Shown piece after piece: positions 1 to 8,932 of a stretch of DNA of 64,000 nucleotides. The stretch lies in assembly GCF_002100145.1 (NCBI RefSeq), contig NZ_JXQD01000008.1, positions 62,001-126,000 of the forward strand, read 5' to 3'. Position 1 is the first letter of the stretch. The number at the start of each line of letters is the position of its first letter. The DNA is from Vibrio sp. qd031. GTDB taxonomy: Bacteria > Pseudomonadota > Gammaproteobacteria > Enterobacterales > Vibrionaceae. A program made the translations under genes and the position numbers. Under the pieces are notes generated by a model. That model was not told the origin of the DNA, did not search any database, and worked only from the letters and a program-made list of their open reading frames with translations.

Positions 1-299
1 GATTTGTCTGCGTAAGGTCTTGTCACAGATTGCGCTGCCGCCTTTAACTCTTCAACGGAGCGACGCAACTCTGGATCAAGCTCTTCCATCCCCATTTTTT
101 CGGCTTTTTTTAAGTTATCGTGCATCTCTTGCACTTTGAGTTCATGATTTAATTCATCTTTTACATTATTGGCCATAGATTTGGCCGAGTTGATGAATTT
201 CATCACCGAGCGAATAGCGACCGGAAGTCGTTCCGGCCCTAGTACCACTAAGCCCAAAATCGAGATTAAGATCAGTTCCCAAAAGCCTACGTCAAACAC
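1..299 (-). CDS. tatB: Sec-independent translocase subunit TatB (3' end beyond the window)
   Basis: Reading the minus strand from a GTG at 299 gives [20 protein letters not shown], the hallmark TatB N-terminal membrane helix with the conserved FWEL and the GP-type hinge soon after. An amphipathic, charged helix follows. TatB with TatC forms the receptor for twin-arginine signal peptides in the inner membrane. The gene begins 3 bases after the tatA stop, so the two are surely co-transcribed. The C-terminal part and tatC lie beyond position 1. The GTG start is chosen because it puts the helix at the N-terminus with no other start nearby. Confidence 0.93.
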   Translation of the reverse strand, partial: MFDVGFWELILISILGLVVLGPERLPVAIRSVMKFINSAKSMANNVKDELNHELKVQEMHDNLKKAEKMGMEELDPELRRSVEELKAAAQSVTRPYADK

Positions 300-302
300 A
301 GA

Positions 303-545
303 TTATCCTTGCTCTTTTTGCTTATCTTTGTCTAGGTCTTCAGCGGTAGCGGATTCTTTATGCTCGATGTTCTTGTCGAAATCAGCGTCTTTAGATGCGG
401 GTTTAGTTTCGTCATCGGACATCGCTTTTTTAAAGCCTTTTACTGCTGAACCGAGATCACCGCCAATGTTTCTGAGCTTTTTAGTTCCGAACAACAAAAT
501 CACAATCACTGCAATGATCAACAACTGCGGCCAACTAATACCCAT
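303..545 (-). CDS. tatA: Sec-independent translocase subunit TatA
   Basis: An 80-aa protein with the usual TatA plan: a short N-terminal membrane helix (residues 5-20), the FGTKKLR hinge, an amphipathic helix with [11 protein letters not shown], and an acidic/basic disordered tail. TatA oligomerises to allow passage of folded twin-arginine substrates. The start ATG at 545 is 17 bases from the ubiB stop, and tatB follows at once. The order ubiB-tatA-tatB is the classical gammaproteobacterial one. Confidence 0.96.
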   Translation of the reverse strand: MGISWPQLLIIAVIVILLFGTKKLRNIGGDLGSAVKGFKKAMSDDETKPASKDADFDKNIEHKESATAEDLDKDKQKEQG

Positions 546-562
546 GATATTTCCCTCTATAC

Positions 563-2197
563 CTATCTTTTACGATACGTTAGCCAACTACTTAGCCAAC
601 ATACGCTACCACCACCAGCACTTATGTACGCTAATGATTCGAAATTTCCTATAAAAAGTATGCTAGAGCATACGATTAAAGTCGCACCAACACCAAATAA
701 AAATTGCCCTTTAGCGTGTCTTTGCTTGGTTTGATGATAATTACTGTAGAAACGCTCTACATTGCCAGAAAAACGTTTCATCTGTGTTAAATTGTCGTAC
801 ACCAACTCGGGAAACTCTGGCAATCGCTCTGCCCAGAACGGCGCTTTTTCTTTTACCGCTTTAATCACCGCTTGTGGGCCAAGCTGTTGTTTCATCCACT
901 GCTCTAAGAATGGCTTAGCGGTATCCCACAAATCCAATTGTGGATAAAGCTGCCGTCCAAGGCCTTCGACATACAGTAGCGTTTTTTGCAACAAAACGAG
1001 CTGAGGCTGCACTTCCATATTGAAGCGCCTTGCGGTGTTAAACAGATTGAGTAACACATGGCCAAAAGAGATTTCGCACAGCGGTTTTGCAAAAATAGGC
1101 TCACACACCATGCGGATGGCAAACTCAAACTCTTGCACATTGGTATCAGCAGGCACCCAACCAGAATCGACGTGCAACTGTGCAACTTGTTGATAATCAC
1201 GATTGAAAAATGCCAAGAAGTTTTCGGCTAAATAACGTTTATCTTCAGTATTGAGCGTCCCTACAATTCCGCAATCCAGACCGATCCACATTGGATTTTC
1301 AGGATGTTGTGGCTTAACAAACACATTACCGGGGTGCATATCAGCATGGAAAAAGCTGTCTCTAAATACCTGGGTGAAGAAAACACTGACTCCACGTTCC
1401 GCCAACAACTTCATATTGGTGCCATTGGCTTGCAAGGTTTCAATGTCTGACACTTGAATGCCGTAGATACGCTCTGAAACCATTAAGGTTTCACTGCTAA
1501 AGTCTGGCAGCACTTCGGGAACATACAGCTCTTCACTGCCTTCAAAGTTGCGTCTTAGTTGAATGGCATTCGCCGCTTCTCTGCGCAGATCCAGCTCGTC
1601 GAGCAATGTTTTTTCGTATTCACGGACCACTTCCACAGGCTTTAGACGAGCAGCCTCTGGTATTTTCGCTACCATTTTTGCCAAGCGATACATCAACTTT
1701 ATGTCGGCATCAATCACTGGTCGAATGTCTGGGCGGATCACTTTCAGAACAATTTCTTGTCCGGTCTGCTTAACTCGAGCAGTATGCACCTGAGCTATGG
1801 ACGCTGACGCTAACGGCTCAATATCGAAGTCATCAAACCACGTTTCTATCGCACCACCTAGCGCTACTTCCATCTGCTGCTTGGCCAACACACCATCAAA
1901 AGGCGCCACTTGGTCTTGCAACAACGCTAACTCGTCAGCAATGTGAGGAGGAAACAGATCGCGACGCGTGGACATCATTTGTCCAAACTTAATCCACACG
2001 GGACCCAGCTCTTGCAGTGCAAGTCGTAAACGCTCGCCCAAGACTTTATGTTTGTGTTTGTTATTGAGCCAAAACAGAGATTTTCGCGCGAGGTTTGGGA
2101 GTCGAGTCAGTTTGTGATCAGGGGAAAGCTCATCAATGCCGTAATTGAGTAAACATTTAATGATGCGATATAAGCGGCGCAACTCTGTTGGCGTCAT
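563..2197 (-). CDS. ubiB: UbiB, ubiquinone biosynthesis ABC1/ADCK-type kinase-like protein
   Basis: A 544-aa member of the ABC1/ADCK/UbiB family. The KxGQ motif is seen in [16 protein letters not shown], the Ala-rich nucleotide loop in ASASIAQVH, the catalytic loop in DMHPGNVFV and a DFG-equivalent in LDCGIVGTL. Two C-terminal membrane helices anchor it in the inner membrane. UbiB is an ATPase needed for the aerobic coenzyme Q pathway and works with the UbiJ/UbiK accessory complex. Its ATG overlaps the ubiJ stop by 4 bases, which points to translational coupling. Length matches the family. Confidence 0.97.
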   Translation of the reverse strand: MTPTELRRLYRIIKCLLNYGIDELSPDHKLTRLPNLARKSLFWLNNKHKHKVLGERLRLALQELGPVWIKFGQMMSTRRDLFPPHIADELALLQDQVAPFDGVLAKQQMEVALGGAIETWFDDFDIEPLASASIAQVHTARVKQTGQEIVLKVIRPDIRPVIDADIKLMYRLAKMVAKIPEAARLKPVEVVREYEKTLLDELDLRREAANAIQLRRNFEGSEELYVPEVLPDFSSETLMVSERIYGIQVSDIETLQANGTNMKLLAERGVSVFFTQVFRDSFFHADMHPGNVFVKPQHPENPMWIGLDCGIVGTLNTEDKRYLAENFLAFFNRDYQQVAQLHVDSGWVPADTNVQEFEFAIRMVCEPIFAKPLCEISFGHVLLNLFNTARRFNMEVQPQLVLLQKTLLYVEGLGRQLYPQLDLWDTAKPFLEQWMKQQLGPQAVIKAVKEKAPFWAERLPEFPELVYDNLTQMKRFSGNVERFYSNYHQTKQRHAKGQFLFGVGATLIVCSSILFIGNFESLAYISAGGGSVCWLSSWLTYRKR

Positions 2198-2829
2198 GAG
2201 GCGTCCTTAGCACTAACACTGTCACTGAGTCTTTGTAAGCGTTGTTCTAGCTGCACCATTTGTTGGTGAGTGGCATCCACCTGATCGCAAAAATACGCAA
2301 GCTCTAGCGCTGGAGGTGCGATTTTCCACTCTTCGGTAATCGCTAATCCAACATGGCGTTGACTGCGCTTTGCGCGATCGACAACAAACGATGCGGCTCC
2401 CTTTGCGGTAGACACGACGGTATGAGCAACAATATCTCCCGTGTATTTAGACATCCATTCTTCAATATCGGGCTTGCTGTCTTGCAGTAACTGCGCAAAA
2501 GCTTGTGCAACCGAGAGGTCTCCCTCTAAGATCAGTTTGTCTTGCTTGATCAGTTGGGTTAGCTGGGCTTTATCTCTGATCAACCCTAAAGTGCTAACCG
2601 AGAGCCCCAGCGAGCAGTCTGCCTCACCTTCAAATCGAGCCAAGACATCAACTTGCTGACTGAACACTAAATAGAGCGATTTGTTAATTTCTTGCAGGTG
2701 TAACTTGAGTACCTTACCTTTAAGGCGAGCCAGACTTGTTTGTGCGTCTGACTGCTGCTTGATGACTAGATTTATGCCGGTTTCAATAACCGCCGTCACC
2801 ATTGCGTCTAGCTCTCGTTGAATCGACAT
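2194..2829 (-). CDS. ubiJ: UbiJ, SCP2-domain accessory factor for ubiquinone biosynthesis
   Basis: A 211-aa protein lying between ubiE and ubiB, which is the position of ubiJ in enterics and vibrios. The N-terminal half is an SCP2 lipid-binding-like domain ([18 protein letters not shown], then a strand-rich core). The C-terminal end is a coiled-coil-like helix ([18 protein letters not shown]). UbiJ organises the soluble Ubi complex and binds lipid intermediates. Sequence is poorly conserved in this family, so the call rests on domain plan plus gene order. Confidence 0.92.
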   Translation of the reverse strand: MSIQRELDAMVTAVIETGINLVIKQQSDAQTSLARLKGKVLKLHLQEINKSLYLVFSQQVDVLARFEGEADCSLGLSVSTLGLIRDKAQLTQLIKQDKLILEGDLSVAQAFAQLLQDSKPDIEEWMSKYTGDIVAHTVVSTAKGAASFVVDRAKRSQRHVGLAITEEWKIAPPALELAYFCDQVDATHQQMVQLEQRLQRLSDSVSAKDAS

Positions 2830-2844
2830 CCATGACTCCTGTCA

Positions 2845-3624
2845 TTAAAACTTGTAGCCACGGTGAAGTGCAACGATGCCACCGGTTAAATTGTAGTATT
2901 TGGTTTGTTCAAATCCCGCCTGCTGCATCATTCCTTCTAAGGTATCTTGATCAGGGTGCATGCGGATGGATTCGGCTAAATAGCGATAGCTGTCTGCATC
3001 GTTCGCAATGAGTTCGCCCATTTTAGGTAAAATATGGAACGAGTAATTGTCGTAGATTTTTGACAGCGGCTCCAAAATTGGCTTGGAAAACTCGAGTACG
3101 AGCAAACGACCACCCGGTTTCAGCACTCGGTACATAGACCGCAAAGCTTTGTCTTTATCGGTGACATTGCGAAGACAAAAGCTGATGGTAATGCAGTCAA
3201 AGTAATCATCAGGAAAAGGCAACTCTTCGGCGTTAGCTTGCACATAATGGACATTACCCACAATGCCTGTATCGCGCAGCTTGTCACGGCCTACATTGAG
3301 CATTGAGTTGTTGATGTCAGCCAAAATCACATGACCGTTATCGCCGACTATTCGAGAAAACTTGGCGGTTAAATCACCGGTACCTCCACCGAGGTCAAGA
3401 ATACGTTGCCCTGGGCGAGCACCGCTGCAATCTATCGTAAAGCGCTTCCATAAACGGTGAACGCCACCCGACATAAGATCGTTCATAATGTCGTATTTAG
3501 CCGCTACCGAATGAAACACTTCGGCCACTTTATGCACTTTTTCTTCGGTCGAAACGGTCTCGAAACCAAAGTGAGTGGTGTCTGTTTGGGTTTGGTCGCT
3601 GGCTTGATTCACATTCAGTTCCAT
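2845..3624 (-). CDS. ubiE: UbiE, demethylmenaquinone/2-methoxy-6-polyprenyl-benzoquinol C-methyltransferase
   Basis: A 259-aa class I SAM methyltransferase. SAM-binding motif I is [11 protein letters not shown], followed by the family signature around [21 protein letters not shown] and the post-I segment [15 protein letters not shown]. It methylates the benzoquinol ring in ubiquinone synthesis and demethylmenaquinol in menaquinone synthesis. It is the first gene of the ubiE-ubiJ-ubiB-tat run and is separated from rmuC by 88 bases, where its promoter probably lies. Confidence 0.98.
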   Translation of the reverse strand: MELNVNQASDQTQTDTTHFGFETVSTEEKVHKVAEVFHSVAAKYDIMNDLMSGGVHRLWKRFTIDCSGARPGQRILDLGGGTGDLTAKFSRIVGDNGHVILADINNSMLNVGRDKLRDTGIVGNVHYVQANAEELPFPDDYFDCITISFCLRNVTDKDKALRSMYRVLKPGGRLLVLEFSKPILEPLSKIYDNYSFHILPKMGELIANDADSYRYLAESIRMHPDQDTLEGMMQQAGFEQTKYYNLTGGIVALHRGYKF

Positions 3625-3712
3625 CTTATATCTCTACTACAGGGTGTCCCATATTGGGCCGATTTATCTGCCTCACCTAAAGAGTGACAGGCACTAGGCG
3701 GCTTGCAAGCGG

Positions 3713-5185
3713 TTAGTTTACTGTATCCTCTGACACTTGTCTTTGTAGCGATAACTCATTTTGTGCCAATTCACTCAATTTTGGTGAGATAGGTCGCTTC
3801 GTCTCAACACCTAACTCTTTAAAGCTCTCGGCTTGGCGAATCACATTTCCTCGGCCCGTGGCCAATTTGTTCATCGCGCCTTCATGCTGCGCTTTTGCTT
3901 TATCTAATGCAGCACCCACCCCTTCCATGTCGTCGACAAACAAGCGCAGTTTATCGTAAAGCTTACTGGCTTTTTCGGCGATTAGAGCAGCATTTTGATT
4001 CTGACGTTCGTTGCGCCATAAGTTATCGATGGTGCGCAGCGCCACCAATAACGTGGTTGGGCTAACCAACAGAATATTGTGTTCCATGGCATAGGAGACC
4101 AAACTAGGATCTTTCTCAACGGCAAGCTGGAATGCAGGCTCGACCGGTATAAACATCAGTACATAGTCCAAACTTTTTACGCCGTTGAGCTTATGGTAAT
4201 CCTTACGGCTGAGCCCTTTAATATGCGCGCGCAATGCTTGTATGTGTTCGCTCAGTGCCACGCTTTTTTGTGCTTCTTGCTCAGCGTTAAAGTAACGCTC
4301 AAAAGCCACCAGCGCCATCTTAGAATCGATGATCACCTGCTTTTCACCAGGCAGCGAAACCACCACATCTGGTTGCAATCGCTTACCCGCCTCATCTTGC
4401 AAACTGACTTGGGTATGGTATTCGTGCCCTTCTCGCAACCCAGATTCCGCAAGCACTCGAGCCAGCACCACCTCGCCCCAATTACCTTGCTGCTTGTTGT
4501 CGCCCTTAAGCGCATTGGTCAAGTTCAGCGCCTCTTGCGCCATTTGCGAGTTTAGCTGTTGAAGTTTGGTAATTTCATGAGTGAGGGTATGACGCTCTTT
4601 CGCCTCCGCCTGCACACCATCATTAAATTGCTTTTTAAACGACTCAATTTGCACAGATAACGGCCCAAGCAGTGCTGCAAGGCTTTGCTTATTCTGCTGG
4701 TCCACTTTGGCGGTTTTGGTTTCAAACAGTTGATTGGCGATCTGCTCGAACTGCTGCTTTAAAATGGTCTCTGCTTGTTCTAGTAATTGCAGCTTATCTC
4801 GACTCGCGTGCAGCTGCGCGTCAAAACTTGCGTGCTGTTCGCGAAGCTGCGCTCTGGCTTCGGCCAATTGCTGTTCACTGCTCTCTAGCTTTTGTGCAAG
4901 TTCAACGCCGCGCTGCTGTTCCAGTTCAAGATACTTTACCTGTTGCTCATACCCCATCACTTGCCCATGCAGGGTTTTAATTTGGGCTGCATCGAGATCT
5001 TTTGCTTCATCCATCTGATGAAGCTCGGCTTCAATAGTCTGAACGTGTAATTGATGATCATGCAGCGTCTGCGCGAGCTCTCTTTTATGTCTCACTTTCA
5101 TCCACAGTGCCATTACCGCAAAGCCGGCGATGAGTCCGCCCGCGCTGGCGGCTAATTCATTTTGATATAACAGTAGGAAGTCCAT
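3713..5185 (-). CDS. rmuC: RmuC, DNA recombination-limiting protein
   Basis: About 490 aa. One membrane helix near the N-terminus (residues 10-30) is followed by a long Gln/Glu-rich coiled coil (to about residue 190). The RmuC nuclease-like domain comes next, with VVLARVLAESGLREGHEY, DVVVSLPGEKQVIIDSKM and SPTTLLVALRTI. The PD-(D/E)xK-like core is visible as D...IIDSK. RmuC limits rearrangements at inverted repeats in E. coli and has also been linked to phage restriction. I place the start at the ATG 5185 (MDFLLLYQNE); the open frame extends to a TTG at 5197. Upstream of ubiE as in other gammaproteobacteria. Confidence 0.95.
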   Translation of the reverse strand: MDFLLLYQNELAASAGGLIAGFAVMALWMKVRHKRELAQTLHDHQLHVQTIEAELHQMDEAKDLDAAQIKTLHGQVMGYEQQVKYLELEQQRGVELAQKLESSEQQLAEARAQLREQHASFDAQLHASRDKLQLLEQAETILKQQFEQIANQLFETKTAKVDQQNKQSLAALLGPLSVQIESFKKQFNDGVQAEAKERHTLTHEITKLQQLNSQMAQEALNLTNALKGDNKQQGNWGEVVLARVLAESGLREGHEYHTQVSLQDEAGKRLQPDVVVSLPGEKQVIIDSKMALVAFERYFNAEQEAQKSVALSEHIQALRAHIKGLSRKDYHKLNGVKSLDYVLMFIPVEPAFQLAVEKDPSLVSYAMEHNILLVSPTTLLVALRTIDNLWRNERQNQNAALIAEKASKLYDKLRLFVDDMEGVGAALDKAKAQHEGAMNKLATGRGNVIRQAESFKELGVETKRPISPKLSELAQNELSLQRQVSEDTVN

Positions 5186-5276
5186 GGCATTTCTCAATAT
5201 TGGGGGTAAAATTCGTGAGTGTGTGCCATCCTAATAAAACCACTGGATAAATGTCCAGACTTAAGAGAGCGATTTA

Positions 5277-6164
5277 ATGAAAAACGAGCAACGCGCCTTC
5301 GTGTACGCTATTGCCGCGGTCCTTTTATGGTCTACTGTCGCCACTGCATTCAAAATTACCCTCTCACACTTTTCACCGACTCAAATGGTCGCCGCAGCCA
5401 GTTTTGTGTCTGCAGTGTCTCTTTTAGGGGTGTGTGCGTGGCAAGGAAAGCTGTCTTTGATTGGTAAAACCTTTGTGGCCAACCCGCTCTACTTTTTGTT
5501 GCTCGGGCTCATAAACCCATTGTGTTACTACCTCATTTTATTCAAGGCCTATGAATTATTGCCCGCCTCACAAGCGCAGCCAATCAATTACAGTTGGGCA
5601 ATCACACTCACGTTAATGGCGGCAGTTTTTTTGAAGCAAAAGATTCGAGCGCAAGACTGGGTTGCCTGTGCGTTTGGCTATCTCGGCGTTTTGGTGATTG
5701 CCACACAAGGGGATGTATTGAGTCTGCAATTTGATAGCCCAACGGGAGTGGGGTTAGCGCTGTTATCTACACTTTTATGGGCCGGTTATTGGATACTGAA
5801 CACCAAGAACAAGTCCGACCCTGTTGTGGGCGTTTTATTGGGCTTTTTAGTGGCGCTACCTATCGCTTTTGCCTTGGCTTGGATAGAAGGGTTAGGCTGG
5901 CCATCGCTAACTTCAGCGTGGCTTGCCGTGAGCTATGTAGGCCTGTTTGAAATGGGGATCACTTTTGTGCTTTGGGTAAGCGCAATGAAGCTGACCAATA
6001 ACACGGCGCGGATCAGCAACCTGATATTTATTTCGCCGTTTATCTCGTTAATGCTGTTAGCCACAATCATAGGTGAAGCGATTCACCCTGCCACAGTGGT
6101 AGGTTTGGCGTTAATTGTCGCCGGTTTAGTCATTCAGCAGTTACCCAAAAAACGAGCCGCTTAA
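5277..6164 (+). CDS. EamA/DMT-family transporter
   Basis: A 295-aa membrane protein with ten predicted helices in two EamA repeats. The first repeat starts AIAAVLLWSTVATAFKI and the second starts GVGLALLSTLLWAGYWI. These proteins export small metabolites or amino acids from the inner membrane; the substrate cannot be read from sequence. AGAGAG lies about 7 bases upstream of the ATG. It converges on the next gene with only 6 bases between the two stop codons and no clear terminator hairpin there. Confidence 0.9.
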   Translation: MKNEQRAFVYAIAAVLLWSTVATAFKITLSHFSPTQMVAAASFVSAVSLLGVCAWQGKLSLIGKTFVANPLYFLLLGLINPLCYYLILFKAYELLPASQAQPINYSWAITLTLMAAVFLKQKIRAQDWVACAFGYLGVLVIATQGDVLSLQFDSPTGVGLALLSTLLWAGYWILNTKNKSDPVVGVLLGFLVALPIAFALAWIEGLGWPSLTSAWLAVSYVGLFEMGITFVLWVSAMKLTNNTARISNLIFISPFISLMLLATIIGEAIHPATVVGLALIVAGLVIQQLPKKRAA

Positions 6165-6170
6165 TACGGT

Positions 6171-6815
6171 TTAGCGAAATATATCGCCATTATCGAGGTT
6201 AATGTAGAGCTTGTCTTCCACCTCTAACCCGCCGCAATAGCTGTAATAGATGGGCTCGTCAGGATAATTGAAAGATCGAATCCAACCTTGAAGCTGCTCT
6301 AGGTCGCTTTGGCTGCACTGCTGAGACTGTAAAACCTGATCGGTAAGTTCAATAAAACGCGCCTCATTTTGCTCAAAGTCATCGGTTCGAACAATCAACT
6401 GCTTAATGTCCCGGTAGCGTTCTTGCACAGTGTCGCCAGGGTTTTCCAACGATAAATGCTCATTGTAAATCCATTGGCTTTTACCGGTGGTTTCATTCAC
6501 CCATGACTGCACTCGAGACCATCGGCTGAGCTCTTCATACACTTTTACCACTTCACGCAACTCGGTTTTACCGACCACTTGAGACTCAAAGGTCGGTTTA
6601 GCAAACACCTCAACCCCAGGAGAAATAACAAAGTATTCGGTAAATGGAATAGGTTGTGGGTCTTCCTCAAATGCGGCTGACTCCGATACCTCAACCATAG
6701 GCTCGTCGGCATCGTCGCTTTCAGATGGGTTCTGATAAAAGAAAAAATAGTACACCGCCCCTGCACCACCGGCAATAAACAGCAGAATTAGCAATCCTAT
6801 TAGTATTTTTTTCAT
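6171..6815 (-). CDS. Membrane-anchored SH3-like protein of unknown function
   Basis: A 214-aa protein starting with a single membrane anchor or uncleaved signal (MKKILIGLLILLFIAGGAGAV). It continues with an acidic linker, then a bacterial SH3-like stretch (residues about 65-125, VFAKPTFESQVVGKTELREV ... WIYNEHL). The C-terminal part is unrecognised and has two cysteines. No lipobox cysteine is present. The SH3-like fold usually binds cell wall or protein partners in the periplasm. Before the transposon came in, this gene lay directly downstream of yhiN on the same strand; the insertion now separates them. Confidence 0.75.
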   Translation of the reverse strand: MKKILIGLLILLFIAGGAGAVYYFFFYQNPSESDDADEPMVEVSESAAFEEDPQPIPFTEYFVISPGVEVFAKPTFESQVVGKTELREVVKVYEELSRWSRVQSWVNETTGKSQWIYNEHLSLENPGDTVQERYRDIKQLIVRTDDFEQNEARFIELTDQVLQSQQCSQSDLEQLQGWIRSFNYPDEPIYYSYCGGLEVEDKLYINLDNGDIFR

Positions 6816-6939
6816 TGCTTCACCACACCCATTGCCCTCTGCTTATACACCTCTAAGGCTAAAACAGTGCCATCAATATACTCGACTCGGCTATCGCCTG
6901 TTCTTTTAGTATCGGCAAACACTCAATTAGGTTTAGCGC

Positions 6940-6944
6940 AACCT
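6940..6944. repeat. Target-site duplication AACCT, left copy
   Basis: AACCT directly precedes the transposon terminus TGTGCGGCAC. The same five bases follow the right terminus at 24397-24401. Five-base duplications are the rule for TnsA/TnsB-type transposition. Confidence 0.93.
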
Positions 6945-6954
6945 TGTGCGGCAC

Positions 6955-7006
6955 CAATAAAGTTTGCCTGTAAGAGGTAAATTAGACAATAAAGTTTGCC
7001 CGTAAG
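6955..7006. promoter_or_regulatory. Left-end TnsB-binding repeats (two copies)
   Basis: Two 20-bp direct repeats, CAATAAAGTTTGCCTGTAAG at 6955-6974 and CAATAAAGTTTGCCCGTAAG at 6987-7006, differ by one base and are 12 bases apart. They are inverted relative to the right-end copies. By analogy with Tn7 they are transposase (TnsB) binding sites. Confidence 0.92.
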
Positions 7007-7070
7007 AACTGCTACAGTTCTATTTTACTACCTATCAGACAGAATAGGGGGCCAATGAACTTATTGCGTA

Positions 7071-7679
7071 CTATACCGTGCTCAGTGGGCGAGTGTCACA
7101 TGCCTTCAAATGATGCCTTCCCTGAAAAATTTCAGTCAGAGCTTGAAATGCGGTTTTTGCATTAGTGTAAGAGCCTGTCATCAAACGATTCTGACAAGCA
7201 GGGCAATGTTCTACAGGACCAAGCCAATCAGTAACTAAATATGCCGTACCAAACTGTCTAATAAACACATCAATACAAGATGTGCAGTATTTGATTGGCT
7301 CAGGATATCTCTTGTCTGGGTCTCTTGCTGAAAAATACAGGCCTGCTTTTCTCTTTCCCTCAATAACTAGAGTATGAGATGGTGAATAGAGTTCAGAGAA
7401 CAAAAAACCTGAGCGATTAGCGACAGGCCTTACAAGCCTCGTCCACCAAACATACTTTTCTAACTCAGCAGCACTACTAGTATGGTTTAATTCTGCCGGC
7501 ATCTCAGGGATATCAGGAACAAACGACTCAATATACTCGTAGCTAATAAAACCTAATCTCTGCTTAAAGTCACCATCCAAGTTAAATATTGTTCGAGCTG
7601 CCTTACTCACATGATGAACTTGATAAGATCGAAATAAGTAGCTGTATATGTGCTCGCTAGGAAGTGGGGATAATACCAT
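7071..7679 (-). CDS. Short TniQ-like protein (second TniQ of the transposon)
   Basis: About 202 aa from the ATG at 7679 (a GTG at 7691 would add four residues). The N-terminus LSPLPSEHIYSYLFRSYQVH lines up with the N-terminus of the full-length TniQ of this same element (PKALPDESLYSRICRSY). A zinc-binding pattern follows: CTSC, FGTAYLV, then CPAC. TniQ proteins link the AAA+ protein TnsC to a target; TnsD-type ones bind DNA themselves. This copy is far shorter than usual and lacks the C-terminal DNA-binding repeats. It lies only 64 bases inside the left end, about 10 kb from tnsABC. It may direct a second targeting mode or modulate the main TniQ. No strong ribosome binding site precedes either start. 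Confidence 0.78.
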   Translation of the reverse strand: MVLSPLPSEHIYSYLFRSYQVHHVSKAARTIFNLDGDFKQRLGFISYEYIESFVPDIPEMPAELNHTSSAAELEKYVWWTRLVRPVANRSGFLFSELYSPSHTLVIEGKRKAGLYFSARDPDKRYPEPIKYCTSCIDVFIRQFGTAYLVTDWLGPVEHCPACQNRLMTGSYTNAKTAFQALTEIFQGRHHLKACDTRPLSTV

Positions 7680-7729
7680 TATTAAAATCACTCAGAAAAA
7701 TGAACTCTGCTCTACCACTTCTACGCTCT

Positions 7730-7789
7730 GGGCTATGGGCTATGGGCTATGGGCTATGGGCTATGGGCTATGGGCTATGGGCTATGGGC
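7730..7789. repeat. Heptanucleotide tandem repeat (GGGCTAT)8 plus GGGC
   Basis: Eight perfect units of GGGCTAT fill 7730-7785, followed by GGGC. The tract lies between the stop of the HNH gene (7805) and the start of the short tniQ (7679-7691), so it sits in the 5' region of the latter. Perfect heptamers change copy number by slippage, which could alter promoter spacing or leader length. Confidence 0.97.
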
Positions 7790-7804
7790 AGACCATCCTT
7801 ACAG

Positions 7805-8932
7805 CTAGGCGCCATCAATTATGAAGTTTGCGCCATCTTCTCCAAGATTTAAACTAAAACGAACTTTTTCCCATATCGATTCTTTATCTGAGTCATCTAA
7901 CAGGTTTAATTGGCTATAAAATTTATGATCCCAAAAAGAGTTCGCTCGCCTCTTAAGAGTATCCTGCTGAGGTTGTCTTGACTTCACTCCGAGTTGTTCG
8001 TTGAATTCTTGAAAGCTAGTTGGATTTATTTCATCTATTATCATCGCTGAAATATTGCTGTATCTTCCTTCGACTAGATTTTTTATCTCATATACATCAT
8101 CCCAACCATTAAGTTTATCTAGTACAGCAGGGACAGTAGTGTTCCAAATTAATTCGATACGGGGCTCTGGATCTCGCTCATTAGAATACTCGATAGCGAC
8201 ATGTTGATGCGAGCATTCTTGATAAGGGAAGAATGCCGGGCGTTGTCCGCCCCCCTTAGACTTAAAGATATCTTTCGCCTTTTTTGCATCTTGATTACAG
8301 GTGTTGCAAATAGGAATTAGGTTGTCAGGATGGACAGCAAAGAATGGATACTTCGATTTACATAGCTGATGGTCGTAGTCAGCTCTCCACTGCTCCGCAT
8401 CTTGTATGTTAGCTCGGATAGGGCTAAGAAGTGCCATTCCACAAGCCTTACAGACATTTCCATTCAGCTGCTGAAACTGCCTAAAGTGATTACTAATATT
8501 CACCCCACCGCATTCGTCAATAATCGGCTGGAGATCCTTAGTTGCTGTATATAAGTGGGAAGTAAGTGCTTTTAGTCTCTTCTTCAATTCATTTGGAAAG
8601 CCATCCAAAGCGTCCAGACTTGGAACACTAAAAAAGTTTGGTAAGTCTTGGCTTTGGATAAAAACAGTGTGCAGCCTATTACGTTCATCAGCAGATATTT
8701 GTTGAAACTCAATAAAAAATTTTTCAAACTTATCCCGCGTCAAGTCATTTTTAGCGCGGGCATTGTTTCCTTTTGCGTTATCCCAACAAGCCTGGCCTAC
8801 TGCACCTTCATTAAACAGTTCTCTACGAAATTCTCCATCCGGCACTGAACGCTCAAGAAAACCAAGCAGTTCATCATTTAGCACAGTGAAAACTTGAAAC
8901 CTTGGTGTTTCTGAATCAACTAAAAAGAGCAT
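7805..8932 (-). CDS. HNH endonuclease, partner of the AAA ATPase (Septu PtuB-like)
   Basis: A 375-aa protein. An HNH nuclease core is visible around residues 155-225: a CKACG zinc knuckle, then YDHQLC, then HPDNLIPICNTCNQDAKKAKD, giving the His, Asn and second Cys pair. The flanking regions are not recognised. The ATG overlaps the stop of the ATPase gene (TAATG), so the two products are made together. ATPase plus HNH nuclease in one operon is the plan of the Septu anti-phage system (PtuA/PtuB) and of the effector pair of some retrons; no reverse transcriptase is present here. Named as Septu-like by layout, not by a search. Confidence 0.8.
   Translation of the reverse strand: MLFLVDSETPRFQVFTVLNDELLGFLERSVPDGEFRRELFNEGAVGQACWDNAKGNNARAKNDLTRDKFEKFFIEFQQISADERNRLHTVFIQSQDLPNFFSVPSLDALDGFPNELKKRLKALTSHLYTATKDLQPIIDECGGVNISNHFRQFQQLNGNVCKACGMALLSPIRANIQDAEQWRADYDHQLCKSKYPFFAVHPDNLIPICNTCNQDAKKAKDIFKSKGGGQRPAFFPYQECSHQHVAIEYSNERDPEPRIELIWNTTVPAVLDKLNGWDDVYEIKNLVEGRYSNISAMIIDEINPTSFQEFNEQLGVKSRQPQQDTLKRRANSFWDHKFYSQLNLLDDSDKESIWEKVRFSLNLGEDGANFIIDGA

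Noticed and set aside
169..654. A 161-aa plus-strand open frame
   Set aside because: It is antisense to tatB, tatA and the end of ubiB and has no recognisable domain.
4079..4555. A 158-aa plus-strand open frame inside rmuC
   Set aside because: It is the shadow of the RmuC domain coding sequence; the minus-strand frame has clear family features.
7730..7789. CRISPR-like repeat array
   Set aside because: The unit is 7 bp with no spacers; it is a simple tandem repeat.
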